Below, in pieces: positions 16,874 to 23,592 of a stretch of 39,511 nt of DNA. The notes under the pieces are model-generated. The model saw only the letters and a list, made by a program, of their open reading frames with translations. It ran no database searches and was not told the origin of the DNA. The stretch's first letter is position 1. The number at the start of each line of letters is the position of its first letter. The stretch is from an uncultured Eubacterium sp. (lineage in GTDB: Bacteria > Bacillota > Clostridia > Lachnospirales > Lachnospiraceae). The stretch lies in NCBI GenBank assembly GCA_910580075.1, contig CAJTVR010000034.1, positions 1 to 39,511 on the forward strand, given 5' to 3'. The position numbers were made by a program, and so were the translations under genes.

Positions 16874-17788
16874 TTATGACTTTTTATATTGCAAGGGCGT
16901 GGTGCCGCTGTATTTACGGAATTCCCGGAGAAAATTTCCGAGGTTGTTAAATCCGCATTCCAGACAGATCTCCGTGACGGAATGGTCTGTTTCTTTTAAC
17001 AGCTGCATGGACTGGCGGATGCGGTATTCATTTACATATTCCATGGGAGAGCGTCCGATTGCTTTTTTGAAAAAACGGCTGAAGTACTGTTCGTTCAGAT
17101 TTAACAGGGATGCCAGGTCACGGACGTATATTTTTTCTCTATAGTTTTCACGGATATAGTTAATAGCAGTTTTAATTTCTTCTACCTGCTTATTATTATT
17201 TTTTTCAGAAGGAATAAACAGGCTGTGGGCCGATAACACAGCAAGGATGCGCAGCAGGGAAGATTTTACAGACAGCTGAATGGCCAGATTGTCCATAGAC
17301 GGCTGTATACCGGGATTTTTCATGTCTGTATCTGGCGGTATATACATCTGGATCATGTCTGTAAACGACTGGTAAATATCGGAAAATGCCGGATGTTCTG
17401 GTGCAAGGCAGCGCGGAAAGCGTAATTTTGAGCTGCATAACGGGTGAATCAGCTGTGTCTGTGCAGCATCATATGAATAAAAACTTAACATCTGCGGGGA
17501 AAATACAATGGCAGCTTCTTCGGGACTTCCGCTTTTTTCTGTAATTATGCTGTGCAGTTCACCTGAGTTAATAAAATACAGGCACTTAGATCTGATAAAA
17601 AATGGCTCCATATTGATTTCCAGACGGTAATCTCCTCCAAAAAAGCAGATGATTTCAGCTTCGTCATGCCAGTGCGGCCTGACCAGGGTTCCTGTTGAAG
17701 AAGGGCGGGTTTTGTATGCGGCGAAGGGAAATGATTTGGTGCCGTGCGAACAGTTTTCTTTTAAAGTGGATAACTGCGGATCGTTCAT
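16874..17788 (-). CDS. AraC-family transcriptional regulator
   Basis: The 304-aa regulator has an N-terminal cupin sensor domain (about 30-130; VRPHWHDEAEIICFF is the metal/sugar-pocket-like strand). Two C-terminal helix-turn-helix motifs lie at about 205-304 (VRDLASLLNLNEQYFSRFFKK, then VTEICLECGFNNLGNFLREF), with the closing SGTTPLQYKK. It is encoded upstream of, and in the same direction as, two alpha-glucosidase genes. It probably controls them in response to an alpha-glucoside. AAAGGAGA precedes the ATG on the minus strand. The ligand is unknown. Confidence 0.88.
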   Translation of the reverse strand: MNDPQLSTLKENCSHGTKSFPFAAYKTRPSSTGTLVRPHWHDEAEIICFFGGDYRLEINMEPFFIRSKCLYFINSGELHSIITEKSGSPEEAAIVFSPQMLSFYSYDAAQTQLIHPLCSSKLRFPRCLAPEHPAFSDIYQSFTDMIQMYIPPDTDMKNPGIQPSMDNLAIQLSVKSSLLRILAVLSAHSLFIPSEKNNNKQVEEIKTAINYIRENYREKIYVRDLASLLNLNEQYFSRFFKKAIGRSPMEYVNEYRIRQSMQLLKETDHSVTEICLECGFNNLGNFLREFRKYSGTTPLQYKKS

Positions 17789-18014
17789 GTGGAAATCTCC
17801 TTTTTAAAAGCGCTTGTGTGTGGATATTTATGTAAAATTTATCATTGACAGGATGAATAGTCAATAGGATGCGTGTGCATGCAGCCAGAAAAAAGAATCA
17901 CCGTTTATGGGATTGATACAGCAGGGCAGGAAGAGTATCTTTCAGATACAAAATGTTTGTCTTTGCGGGCAGATTCCTGCATATATTGTAGAAATGTAAA
18001 ATCGGGTGAAATTT

Positions 18015-18644
18015 ATGAATTATCTGTGGGGCTTTATGATTACTGCCGGAATTGTTTATGCGGCTTTGAACGGAACGCTGCCTGAAGTGACACAGGCAGC
18101 AGTAGATTCTTCTAAGGAGGCTGTGACGCTGTGCGTGACGATGACAGGGGTGATGTCGCTGTGGGTCGGGCTTATGCGGATTGCGGAAAATACGGGAATT
18201 ATTAAGGGAGCGGTGAGGTGTCTGAAACCGTTTTTGAGATTTTTATTTCCGCGGATTCCGAAGGGGCATGCGGCTAATCAGTATATTGCGGAGAATTTTA
18301 TTGCAAATGTGTTCGGGCTCGGGTGGGCGGCTACGCCGGCTGGACTGAAAGCCATGGAGGAATTGGCGAAGCTGGAGGAGAAGAGAGGGGATCTGGCTTA
18401 CCTTGGCGATGGCAAAAGCGCAGGCGGAAAGCGAGAGCGAGTTGCCAGTAATGAGATGTGTACATTTTTGATATTGAATATTTCGTCATTGCAGTTGATA
18501 CCAGTGAATATGATTGCATACCGGAGCCAGTACGGGAGTGTAAACCCAGCGGGGGTTATTGGTCCGGCGATTGTGGCAACGGCGGTGAGTACGGGGGTGG
18601 CGGTGGTGTATTGTAAGGTGATGGAAGGAAAACGGGGAGTGTGA
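18015..18644 (+). CDS. spmA: Spore maturation protein A
   Basis: Membrane protein of the SpmA family with a nucleoside-recognition (Gate) domain, needed with SpmB for spore core dehydration. The 209-aa protein begins MNYLWGFMITAGIVYAAL. Several membrane helices follow, with the family blocks ENFIANVFGLGWAATPAG and LILNISSLQLIPVNMIAYR. The start at ATG 18015 has GGGTGA 6 nt upstream; an in-frame GTG lies 9 nt earlier. spmB, usually adjacent, is missing. The last ~125 bp are duplicated downstream at 20823-20954. This suggests the present 3' end was supplied by an insertion while the original was pushed away. Confidence 0.9.
   Translation: MNYLWGFMITAGIVYAALNGTLPEVTQAAVDSSKEAVTLCVTMTGVMSLWVGLMRIAENTGIIKGAVRCLKPFLRFLFPRIPKGHAANQYIAENFIANVFGLGWAATPAGLKAMEELAKLEEKRGDLAYLGDGKSAGGKRERVASNEMCTFLILNISSLQLIPVNMIAYRSQYGSVNPAGVIGPAIVATAVSTGVAVVYCKVMEGKRGV
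18519..18576 (+). repeat. 58-bp direct repeat, copy 1 (inside spmA)
   Basis: Matches 20823-20880 at 57 of 58 positions. It starts at TACCGGAGCCAG and ends at GCGATTGTGG. The two copies flank the ATPase-nuclease operon and look like att-type junctions or duplicated target sequence. Confidence 0.9.
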
Positions 18645-18659
18645 AAGCTCTCCGTTTTT
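18631..18659 (+). terminator. Terminator at the spmA stop
   Basis: AACGGGGAG (18631-18639) pairs with CTCTCCGTT (18648-18656), followed by TTTTT. The stem overlaps the spmA stop codon, so spmA now ends its own transcript. Confidence 0.8.
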
Positions 18660-18743
18660 GTGATAAAAATGATTTATAGTATATAAAACTAATAAAAATG
18701 TATTAAATTGGATAAAAAAGGTTTAATTATAATATATAAGTGG

Positions 18744-18749
18744 TATAAT
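18744..18749 (+). promoter_or_regulatory. -10 box of the ATPase-nuclease operon
   Basis: TATAAT in a very A/T-rich stretch with a weak -35 (GTTTAA or TTTAAT at 16-17 nt). Transcription would start near 18756. That favours the ATG at 18776 with AAGGAG over the ATG at 18758, which would be almost leaderless. Confidence 0.5.
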
Positions 18750-18775
18750 AGATAAAAATGGAAAAGGAGAAACTG

Positions 18776-19972
18776 ATGATGGGATTAAAGGCGGAAGATG
18801 TGTTCAGACCAGGTGCATTTCCTGAATATACTTATATATCACGTAAATCTGCAGTTTCAGATCTGCCATATGAATTTCGTTTAATGCAGGCAATAAAGGT
18901 GTCTGGCTTTTTGACTTCTTTGGTAGGCCCTTCTAAAATGGGAAAAACGATTTTATGTGAAAAGGTTATAGGATTTGAAAAGATTGTGGAAGTCTCAGGA
19001 GCAGATTTTAGTTTAGAGACAGATTTTTGGAAAGTGGTTGCCGCAAAAGTTGGTTTGGCTTATGAAGGAGAGTTTTCTTCAGAGAAAATGATTGCTGATA
19101 CCAGAGATAAATATTCGAAAAAAGAAACCTATTCTTTGACAAAAGATAAAATTATAGAATACTACAAAAAAGAAAATCTGGTTTTGGTTATCGATGATTT
19201 CCATTACGCGCCGGAAGAGAAACGGATGCAGATTGCACGGCAACTTAAAGATGCAATCCGAAGAGGATTTAAGGCAATTGTTGTTTCTTTGCCCCACAGG
19301 GCAGATGAAGCAATCCGCAGGAACGCAGACCTTTCAGGACGATTAAGCATGATCAATATGGAATCATGGGAAGTAAATGATCTAAAGGAAATTGCAAAAG
19401 TAGGATTTGAAAAACTGGGCATACAGATTGAAGATAATGTTGCAACACAGATTGCAGTAGAAAGTTTATCTTCTCCGCAGTTGATGCAGTACATCTGCTT
19501 AAATATCTGTACGATTTTGGAAATGTCAGGTAGAGATGCTTGGTGTGTAAAACCGGAAATTTTGAAAATTGCATATCAATATACAACTGCAAATTTTGAA
19601 TATGGTGATGTGGTATCCCTGATGCAAAAGGGTCCAAACATGAGAGGAAAAAGCAGAAACAGATTTCGAGCAGGTAATGGGAAGGATTATGACCTTTATG
19701 AATTGATTGTAAAATCCATTGCAGAAAATCCACCTATTATGAAATTGGAATTTGAGGATGTTAAAGAGCGTATTTATTGTTTGATTGCTGATGATTGTAA
19801 AAAACCTACTCCGCAAGCTATAAAAGAAAGTTTGGTTAAGCTACAGGAATTATTGGATGGCCGGGAGGATATATTCAAAGTTCTTGATTGGAAGGAAGGA
19901 GTATTGTATATTTTAGACCCTTTATTTTTGTTCTATTTACGCTGGGGAGGGGGCGGAAATAAAGATGTTTAG
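18776..19972 (+). CDS. AAA/STAND-like P-loop ATPase, putative defence gene
   Basis: No exact family name is recognised. The 398-aa protein has a Walker A motif GPSKMGKT (51-58), Walker B LVLVIDDF (135-142), and a sensor/arginine region (VVSLPHRADEA...LSGR, about 170-190). A helical lid then leads to a C-terminal helical domain (about 290-398). This layout resembles the Orc/TniB/STAND group of regulatory NTPases, which sense a trigger or load a partner. The start at 18776 is chosen for AAGGAG 6 nt upstream. The stop overlaps the next gene by 8 nt, so ATPase and nuclease are translationally coupled. It is more A/T-rich than the core genes and flanked by spmA duplications, consistent with transfer. 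Defence is inferred from the nuclease pairing and location. Confidence 0.75.
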   Translation: MMGLKAEDVFRPGAFPEYTYISRKSAVSDLPYEFRLMQAIKVSGFLTSLVGPSKMGKTILCEKVIGFEKIVEVSGADFSLETDFWKVVAAKVGLAYEGEFSSEKMIADTRDKYSKKETYSLTKDKIIEYYKKENLVLVIDDFHYAPEEKRMQIARQLKDAIRRGFKAIVVSLPHRADEAIRRNADLSGRLSMINMESWEVNDLKEIAKVGFEKLGIQIEDNVATQIAVESLSSPQLMQYICLNICTILEMSGRDAWCVKPEILKIAYQYTTANFEYGDVVSLMQKGPNMRGKSRNRFRAGNGKDYDLYELIVKSIAENPPIMKLEFEDVKERIYCLIADDCKKPTPQAIKESLVKLQELLDGREDIFKVLDWKEGVLYILDPLFLFYLRWGGGGNKDV

Positions 19973-20696
19973 TAATTCTGGTAGTATACAACAAGCTATG
20001 GAAAGATTGGTGTGTGCAAAGGACAGTCAGTCATTTCAAGCCGCGATAAGCGCTTTAAAAGAGCAGATGAAAAGAACAGGAATGGATTCGCAATATTTAA
20101 TTGATTTGGAAAGAAGGGCCTACTATCTCCCGAATGAATATTCTGATAAAGATACAAAAGAAAAGATGCTTGAAGCCAAAAAGAGAGTGATAGAGTACAT
20201 GAATGAGATTATGAATGTAAATGAAAACGGCAGACTGCTTTTGGATATACTGGAAAAGATTTTATCTTTTTTGGAAAATCTTTTTGAAAGGAGACTTCAT
20301 AAAAGAGGAGGGATTCAAAAAGAACAGTTAGAAGGATTAAGAATAAAAAATGAGTACGATGTCCAACATTTGTTGTATGCATATCTTAAACCACTCTATC
20401 CAATGGCAAGAGCAGAGGTAAATGAGGATACGGGATATGGTACAGTCAGGACGGATATTTTGTTGGATTCGGAAAATACTATTGAAGTAAAGTGTACGAG
20501 AAAAGGAATGGTATTGAAGAAGCTGGTCGAGGAAATAGAAGCGGATATGGTACATTATAGCGCAAAGAATATTTATTTTTTCATATATGATAAAGAAAAA
20601 TTGATTGATAACCCTTGTAATTTTAAGAGCATTTATGAAGAAAAGATGAAGGACAAGCATATTTATATTATTATTCACCAGCCTAAAATATTATAA
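19965..20696 (+). CDS. PD-(D/E)XK nuclease, DpnII/MboI-like C-terminal domain
   Basis: The 243-aa protein has a helical N-terminal half (about 1-115). A restriction-endonuclease fold follows: Glu130 in KNEYDVQHLL, Asp164 in VRTDILL, and the Glu174-x-Lys176 pair in IEVKC. A helix KLVEEIEADMVHY and a strand NIYFFIYD come next. The order E...D...ExK matches PD-(D/E)XK nucleases of the DpnII/MboI-like group found as effectors in bacterial defence proteins. All catalytic residues are present, so it is probably active on DNA. GGAGGGGG lies about 11 nt before the ATG, inside the ATPase gene. The upstream ATPase is likely its trigger or loader. No methyltransferase is nearby, which argues against simple restriction-modification. 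Confidence 0.75.
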   Translation: MFSNSGSIQQAMERLVCAKDSQSFQAAISALKEQMKRTGMDSQYLIDLERRAYYLPNEYSDKDTKEKMLEAKKRVIEYMNEIMNVNENGRLLLDILEKILSFLENLFERRLHKRGGIQKEQLEGLRIKNEYDVQHLLYAYLKPLYPMARAEVNEDTGYGTVRTDILLDSENTIEVKCTRKGMVLKKLVEEIEADMVHYSAKNIYFFIYDKEKLIDNPCNFKSIYEEKMKDKHIYIIIHQPKIL

Positions 20697-20822
20697 ATTT
20701 CGATACTTAGTATCTACAAAAGATGAAGCGCTTTTACGTGAAGATCCGGAATGCTGTTATGATAATGGAAACTAATTAGGCAAATAGGAGAACAATTTTT
20801 TAGTCTTAGCTTGACACAACCG

Positions 20823-20880
20823 TACCGGAGCCAGTACGGGAGTGTAAACCCAGCGGGGATTATTGGTCCGGCGATTGTGG
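20823..20880 (+). repeat. 58-bp direct repeat, copy 2
   Basis: Partner of 18519-18576, with one difference (GGGGGTT against GGGGATT). It is followed at once by a 15-nt local duplication (GGCCGGCGATTGTGG). Confidence 0.9.
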
Positions 20881-20954
20881 GGCCGGCGATTGTGGCGACG
20901 ATGGTTAGTACATTGGTGGCTATTCTATTTTGTAAGGTAATGGATAGAAAGTAA
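20823..20954 (+). pseudogene. Displaced 3' end of spmA
   Basis: The first 58 bp repeat spmA at 18519-18576 almost exactly. The rest matches the spmA end more loosely and stays in frame to a TAA at 20952. It reads YRSQYGSVNPAGIIGPAIV, then a repeated GPAIV, then ATMVSTLVAILFCKVMDRK. No start codon or ribosome site precedes it. It looks like the original spmA C-terminus, cut off by the 2.3-kb ATPase-nuclease segment. Confidence 0.75.
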
Positions 20955-21007
20955 GAACATTATATTTTCAAGAAAAACGGCAGTAGAGGCTGCTAAAGGA
21001 GAATATT

Positions 21008-21070
21008 ATGCACATGTGTAAGTATTTGAGAGTGCATGTTAATTTAGAACGCATTTCGGCTTTCAGTTGA
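21008..21070 (+). CDS. Possible 20-aa peptide with good ribosome site
   Basis: ATG 21008 is preceded by AAAGGAG at 6-nt spacing and reads MHMCKYLRVHVNLERISAFS. The stop lies inside the stem of the following terminator. It may be a leftover gene start whose body is gone, or a leader peptide. No family is recognised. Confidence 0.25.
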   Translation: MHMCKYLRVHVNLERISAFS

Positions 21071-21082
21071 AATGCGTTTTTT
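21048..21082 (+). terminator. Strong Rho-independent terminator
   Basis: AACGCATTTC (21048-21057) pairs perfectly with GAAATGCGTT (21069-21078), followed by T residues to 21082. It would end transcripts from the ATPase-nuclease operon. Confidence 0.85.
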
Positions 21083-21170
21083 GCGAAGAGAAGGAAATTT
21101 TGAGAATACATCTAATGTGAAACATGGAAGGATGAGAAAAACGAGAAAAGTTTATGCTGTGCAGAAAGGG

Positions 21171-21300
21171 ATGGCCAGTAATGAGATGCGTACGTTTTTG
21201 ATTTTGAATATTTTGTCGCTGCAGCTGATTCCTGTAAATATGATTGCCTATCGGAGTTAGTACGGGAGTGTGAATCCGTCTGCGATTGTGGAGCCGGTTC
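21171..21300 (+). pseudogene. Second decayed spmA fragment
   Basis: Positions 21171-21280 match spmA 18441-18550 at about 90 of 110 positions. It reads MASNEMRTFLILNILSLQLI, then PVNMIAYRS, and stops where CAG became TAG (21258-21260). YGSVNP continues after the stop. It diverges more than the 58-bp repeat, so it is an older or independent copy. Confidence 0.75.
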
Positions 21301-21443
21301 ATTCAAAGGTATTGAGATTTCTTAAGAAAAATATTACAATCAGACAAAGAGTGAAGTGATCGACATAGAAAAATTTGTAATAGAGGATCATGAAGGCTGT
21401 TCAGGGATAAATAAAGAGAGTCAAAAATAAGGAGCATACAGGT

Positions 21444-22720
21444 ATGGGAATTTACTTAAATCCAGGAAACGAACCGTTTGCGGTTTCTGTCAATTCTGAA
21501 TTGTACGTGGACAAGTCAGAGCTTATAAAATATACAAACAGCCGAATCGGAAAGGACAGGCCGTTTATTTGTTCCAGCAGGCCGAGAAGGTTTGGAAAAA
21601 CGATGGCTGTAACAATGCCTGCAGCATATTGTAGTAAGGGATGCCATTCAGAAAGATTGTTTGACGGACTTAAGATAAAGCAGAATGAATCATTTGAAAA
21701 GCATTAAATAAATATAATGTGCTCCTCTTGGATATTCAATGGATGTATGGAAATGCGCTTGAGGAAATGAAAAGAGATTCTTCCTAATTTCAGAGAACAT
21801 ACAATGGTCAGTGCTAGGCAGATGGCAGAGTATACTGGCTTTACAGAATCAGAAGTAAAAGCTCTGTGCAAAGAATATGATATGTCATTTAAGGAAATGC
21901 AAATATGGTATGATGGGTATTATTTTGACAGGATTGGACATATTTACAGTCCTAATTCTATAATTGAGGCGCTGGACAGCAGAGAATTTGGAAATTACTG
22001 GTCTGGAACAGAAACATATGAGTCTCTGCTGACATATATTGCAATGGATTTTAAGGGATTAAGACAATTGATTGTGGACATGCTGGGAGGGTTAAGATGC
22101 CCCGTCGATGTAGAGTCTTTCCAAAATGATATCACTTCATTTAATTCAGCCGATGATGTTATTACATTGCTGATTCATATGGGATATTTAGCCTATGATT
22201 ATAAAACAAAAGAAGGATTTATCCCAAATGAGGAAGTGAGAAGTGTCTTTCTGCGGGCAATTAAAAATGATGGATGGGATGAAGTGATAAAGGCAGTAAA
22301 TGCGTCAGAAGCATTGCTCAGGGCAGCATTAGAAATGGATGAAAAAGCTGTGGAAGAAATGATACAGGAAGTTCATATGCAAAATACATCCAGTCTGGTC
22401 TGCAATAACGAGATTTCGCTGAGCAGCGTGATTGCCCTGGCATATTATAGTGCGTGTAAAGACTATGTTCTTATAAGGGAACTGCCGGCACCCATGGCTT
22501 TTGTGATATTGTTTTGGTTCCTAAACGTACTTCATTAAAACCGGCTTTGATTTTGGAGTTGAAATGGGATAAAACTGCAGAAGGGGCGATCAACCAGATT
22601 AAAAATAAAAAGTATATAGCCGCACTAAAAGAGTATAAAGGAAATGTTTTGCTTTTTGGGATTAACTATGGAAAGAAAAGTAAAAAGCATCAATGTAAAA
22701 TAGAAAAATATGTAATGTAA
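21444..22720 (+). pseudogene. Broken AAA-ATPase-like / PD-(D/E)XK (DUF1703) protein
   Basis: Members of this common family are 500-600 aa, with an AAA-ATPase-like domain (PF09820) and a C-terminal PD-(D/E)XK domain (PF08011). The start is good (AAGGAG, ATG 21444) and encodes the typical YVDKSELIKYTN and SSRPRRFGKT loop. At 21702-21707 a lost T turns CATTTAAAT into CATTAAAT and stops the frame. After DIQWMYGNALEEMKRD most of the ATPase core is deleted near 21775-21800. The frame resumes (EYTGFTESEV, IWYDGYYF, YSPNSIIEAL) to 22485, where a 1-nt slip moves it again. The nuclease end then reads PALILELKWDKTAEGAINQI. It is not functional. Confidence 0.85.
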
Positions 22721-22819
22721 CTTTAAAGTAAAAGGGGCGCAGAGAGGGTAATTCTGAGAATGTATTGGAAGAAAAACATAGAAGGATGAGAAAAAGGGGA
22801 GGGTTCGGGCTGTTGCTGT

Positions 22820-22857
22820 ACATTTTTGATTTTGAATAAACATCGGCAGCAATTGCA
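22820..22857 (+). pseudogene. Third, very short spmA-like remnant
   Basis: TGTACATTTTTGATTTTGAA at about 22819 matches spmA at 18459 with one change, and the next 17 nt match partly. The sequence ~45 nt before it (ACATAGAAGGATGAGAAAAA) also resembles that before the second fragment (ACATGGAAGGATGAGAAAAA, 21122). The two loci therefore share ancestry. Confidence 0.45.
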
Positions 22858-22889
22858 CAAATCTGCCAGAGAGGAGGCATCCGTTTACA

Positions 22890-23201
22890 ATGAAATTTCC
22901 AATTCAGCCTGATATACTTTTTAATAAAACGAAAGAAAACCTCATAATAAGTCTGAATAATTTTTACAAAACAGACCAGCAGCAATTCAATGAAATGTTC
23001 CACGCAGATATTAATCAGGTTCTTAATACATATTTCTTTGAAAACGAAGGAGTATCATGGAGCAGAAGTTTTTCTTATGATCCGCCATTAGATTATATTT
23101 CGGTGTGGATTAGGATTTATGACAATGAGAATGACTATACAGCTGAATATACTGCTTTTTACGATTTAGAGTTAAACTATTTTGATGACAGACTGAAATA
23201 A
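22890..23201 (+). CDS. Hypothetical 103-aa protein
   Basis: Not recognised. The protein is small, acidic and rich in aromatic residues (FYKTDQQQFNEMFHADI; WIRIYDNENDYTAEYTAFYD), with no signal peptide or membrane segment. The composition recalls immunity proteins of polymorphic toxins, but no family can be named. GGAGG lies 13 nt before the ATG, rather far. It is a lone gene at the right end of the spmA island with no toxin neighbour, so an orphan immunity role is only a guess. Confidence 0.5.
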   Translation: MKFPIQPDILFNKTKENLIISLNNFYKTDQQQFNEMFHADINQVLNTYFFENEGVSWSRSFSYDPPLDYISVWIRIYDNENDYTAEYTAFYDLELNYFDDRLK

Positions 23202-23592
23202 TATGAAGGAAATTTTATCAGAATATGAAATATTACGGTTAGCCTGACTGATATTATGAATTATTTTCGGAAGAAGCAGTCGTGACTGCCAGATCTTGAA
23301 AAATTGTAGATTTGCTGGAATAATTTGATTGTTAAAAACAGGTTTTGGTGATATACTATTAACCAGATTACTTAAGGGAACCAGGCGGGATAAAAATATT
23401 ACTGGCCATAGATTTTTTTCGTTTTGGGGATAAAAATGGCATAATGGTATGAAATATGTAATAGTTATACTGATGAGAAAAATGTTTTATTTATTTAACC
23501 TGATAAAATACAGCGGTTCTCTTAAGAAAACGATATTTAAGAGGGCTCCAGAGCAGGAGCCAGGGAAATTTCAATTATGAGGAGGTATTGGT
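23202..23592 (+). promoter_or_regulatory. Leader region of the large secreted protein, two hairpins
   Basis: No gene seen. Near its end CTCTTAA/TTAAGAG (23519-23543) and the perfect GGCTCC/GGAGCC hairpin (23544-23561) precede a strong GAGGAGG (23579-23585). They may form a structured 5' leader. No known riboswitch consensus was recognised. Confidence 0.4.

Noticed and set aside
17801..17820. AAGCGCTT palindrome near the araC start, considered as a CcpA (cre) site.
   Set aside because: It matches TGWAANCGNTNWCA poorly outside the CG core and overlaps the ribosome site region.
23202..23592. Leader of the secreted protein gene, considered as a c-di-GMP or other riboswitch.
   Set aside because: Only two simple hairpins are visible, and none of the conserved riboswitch cores I know could be placed.
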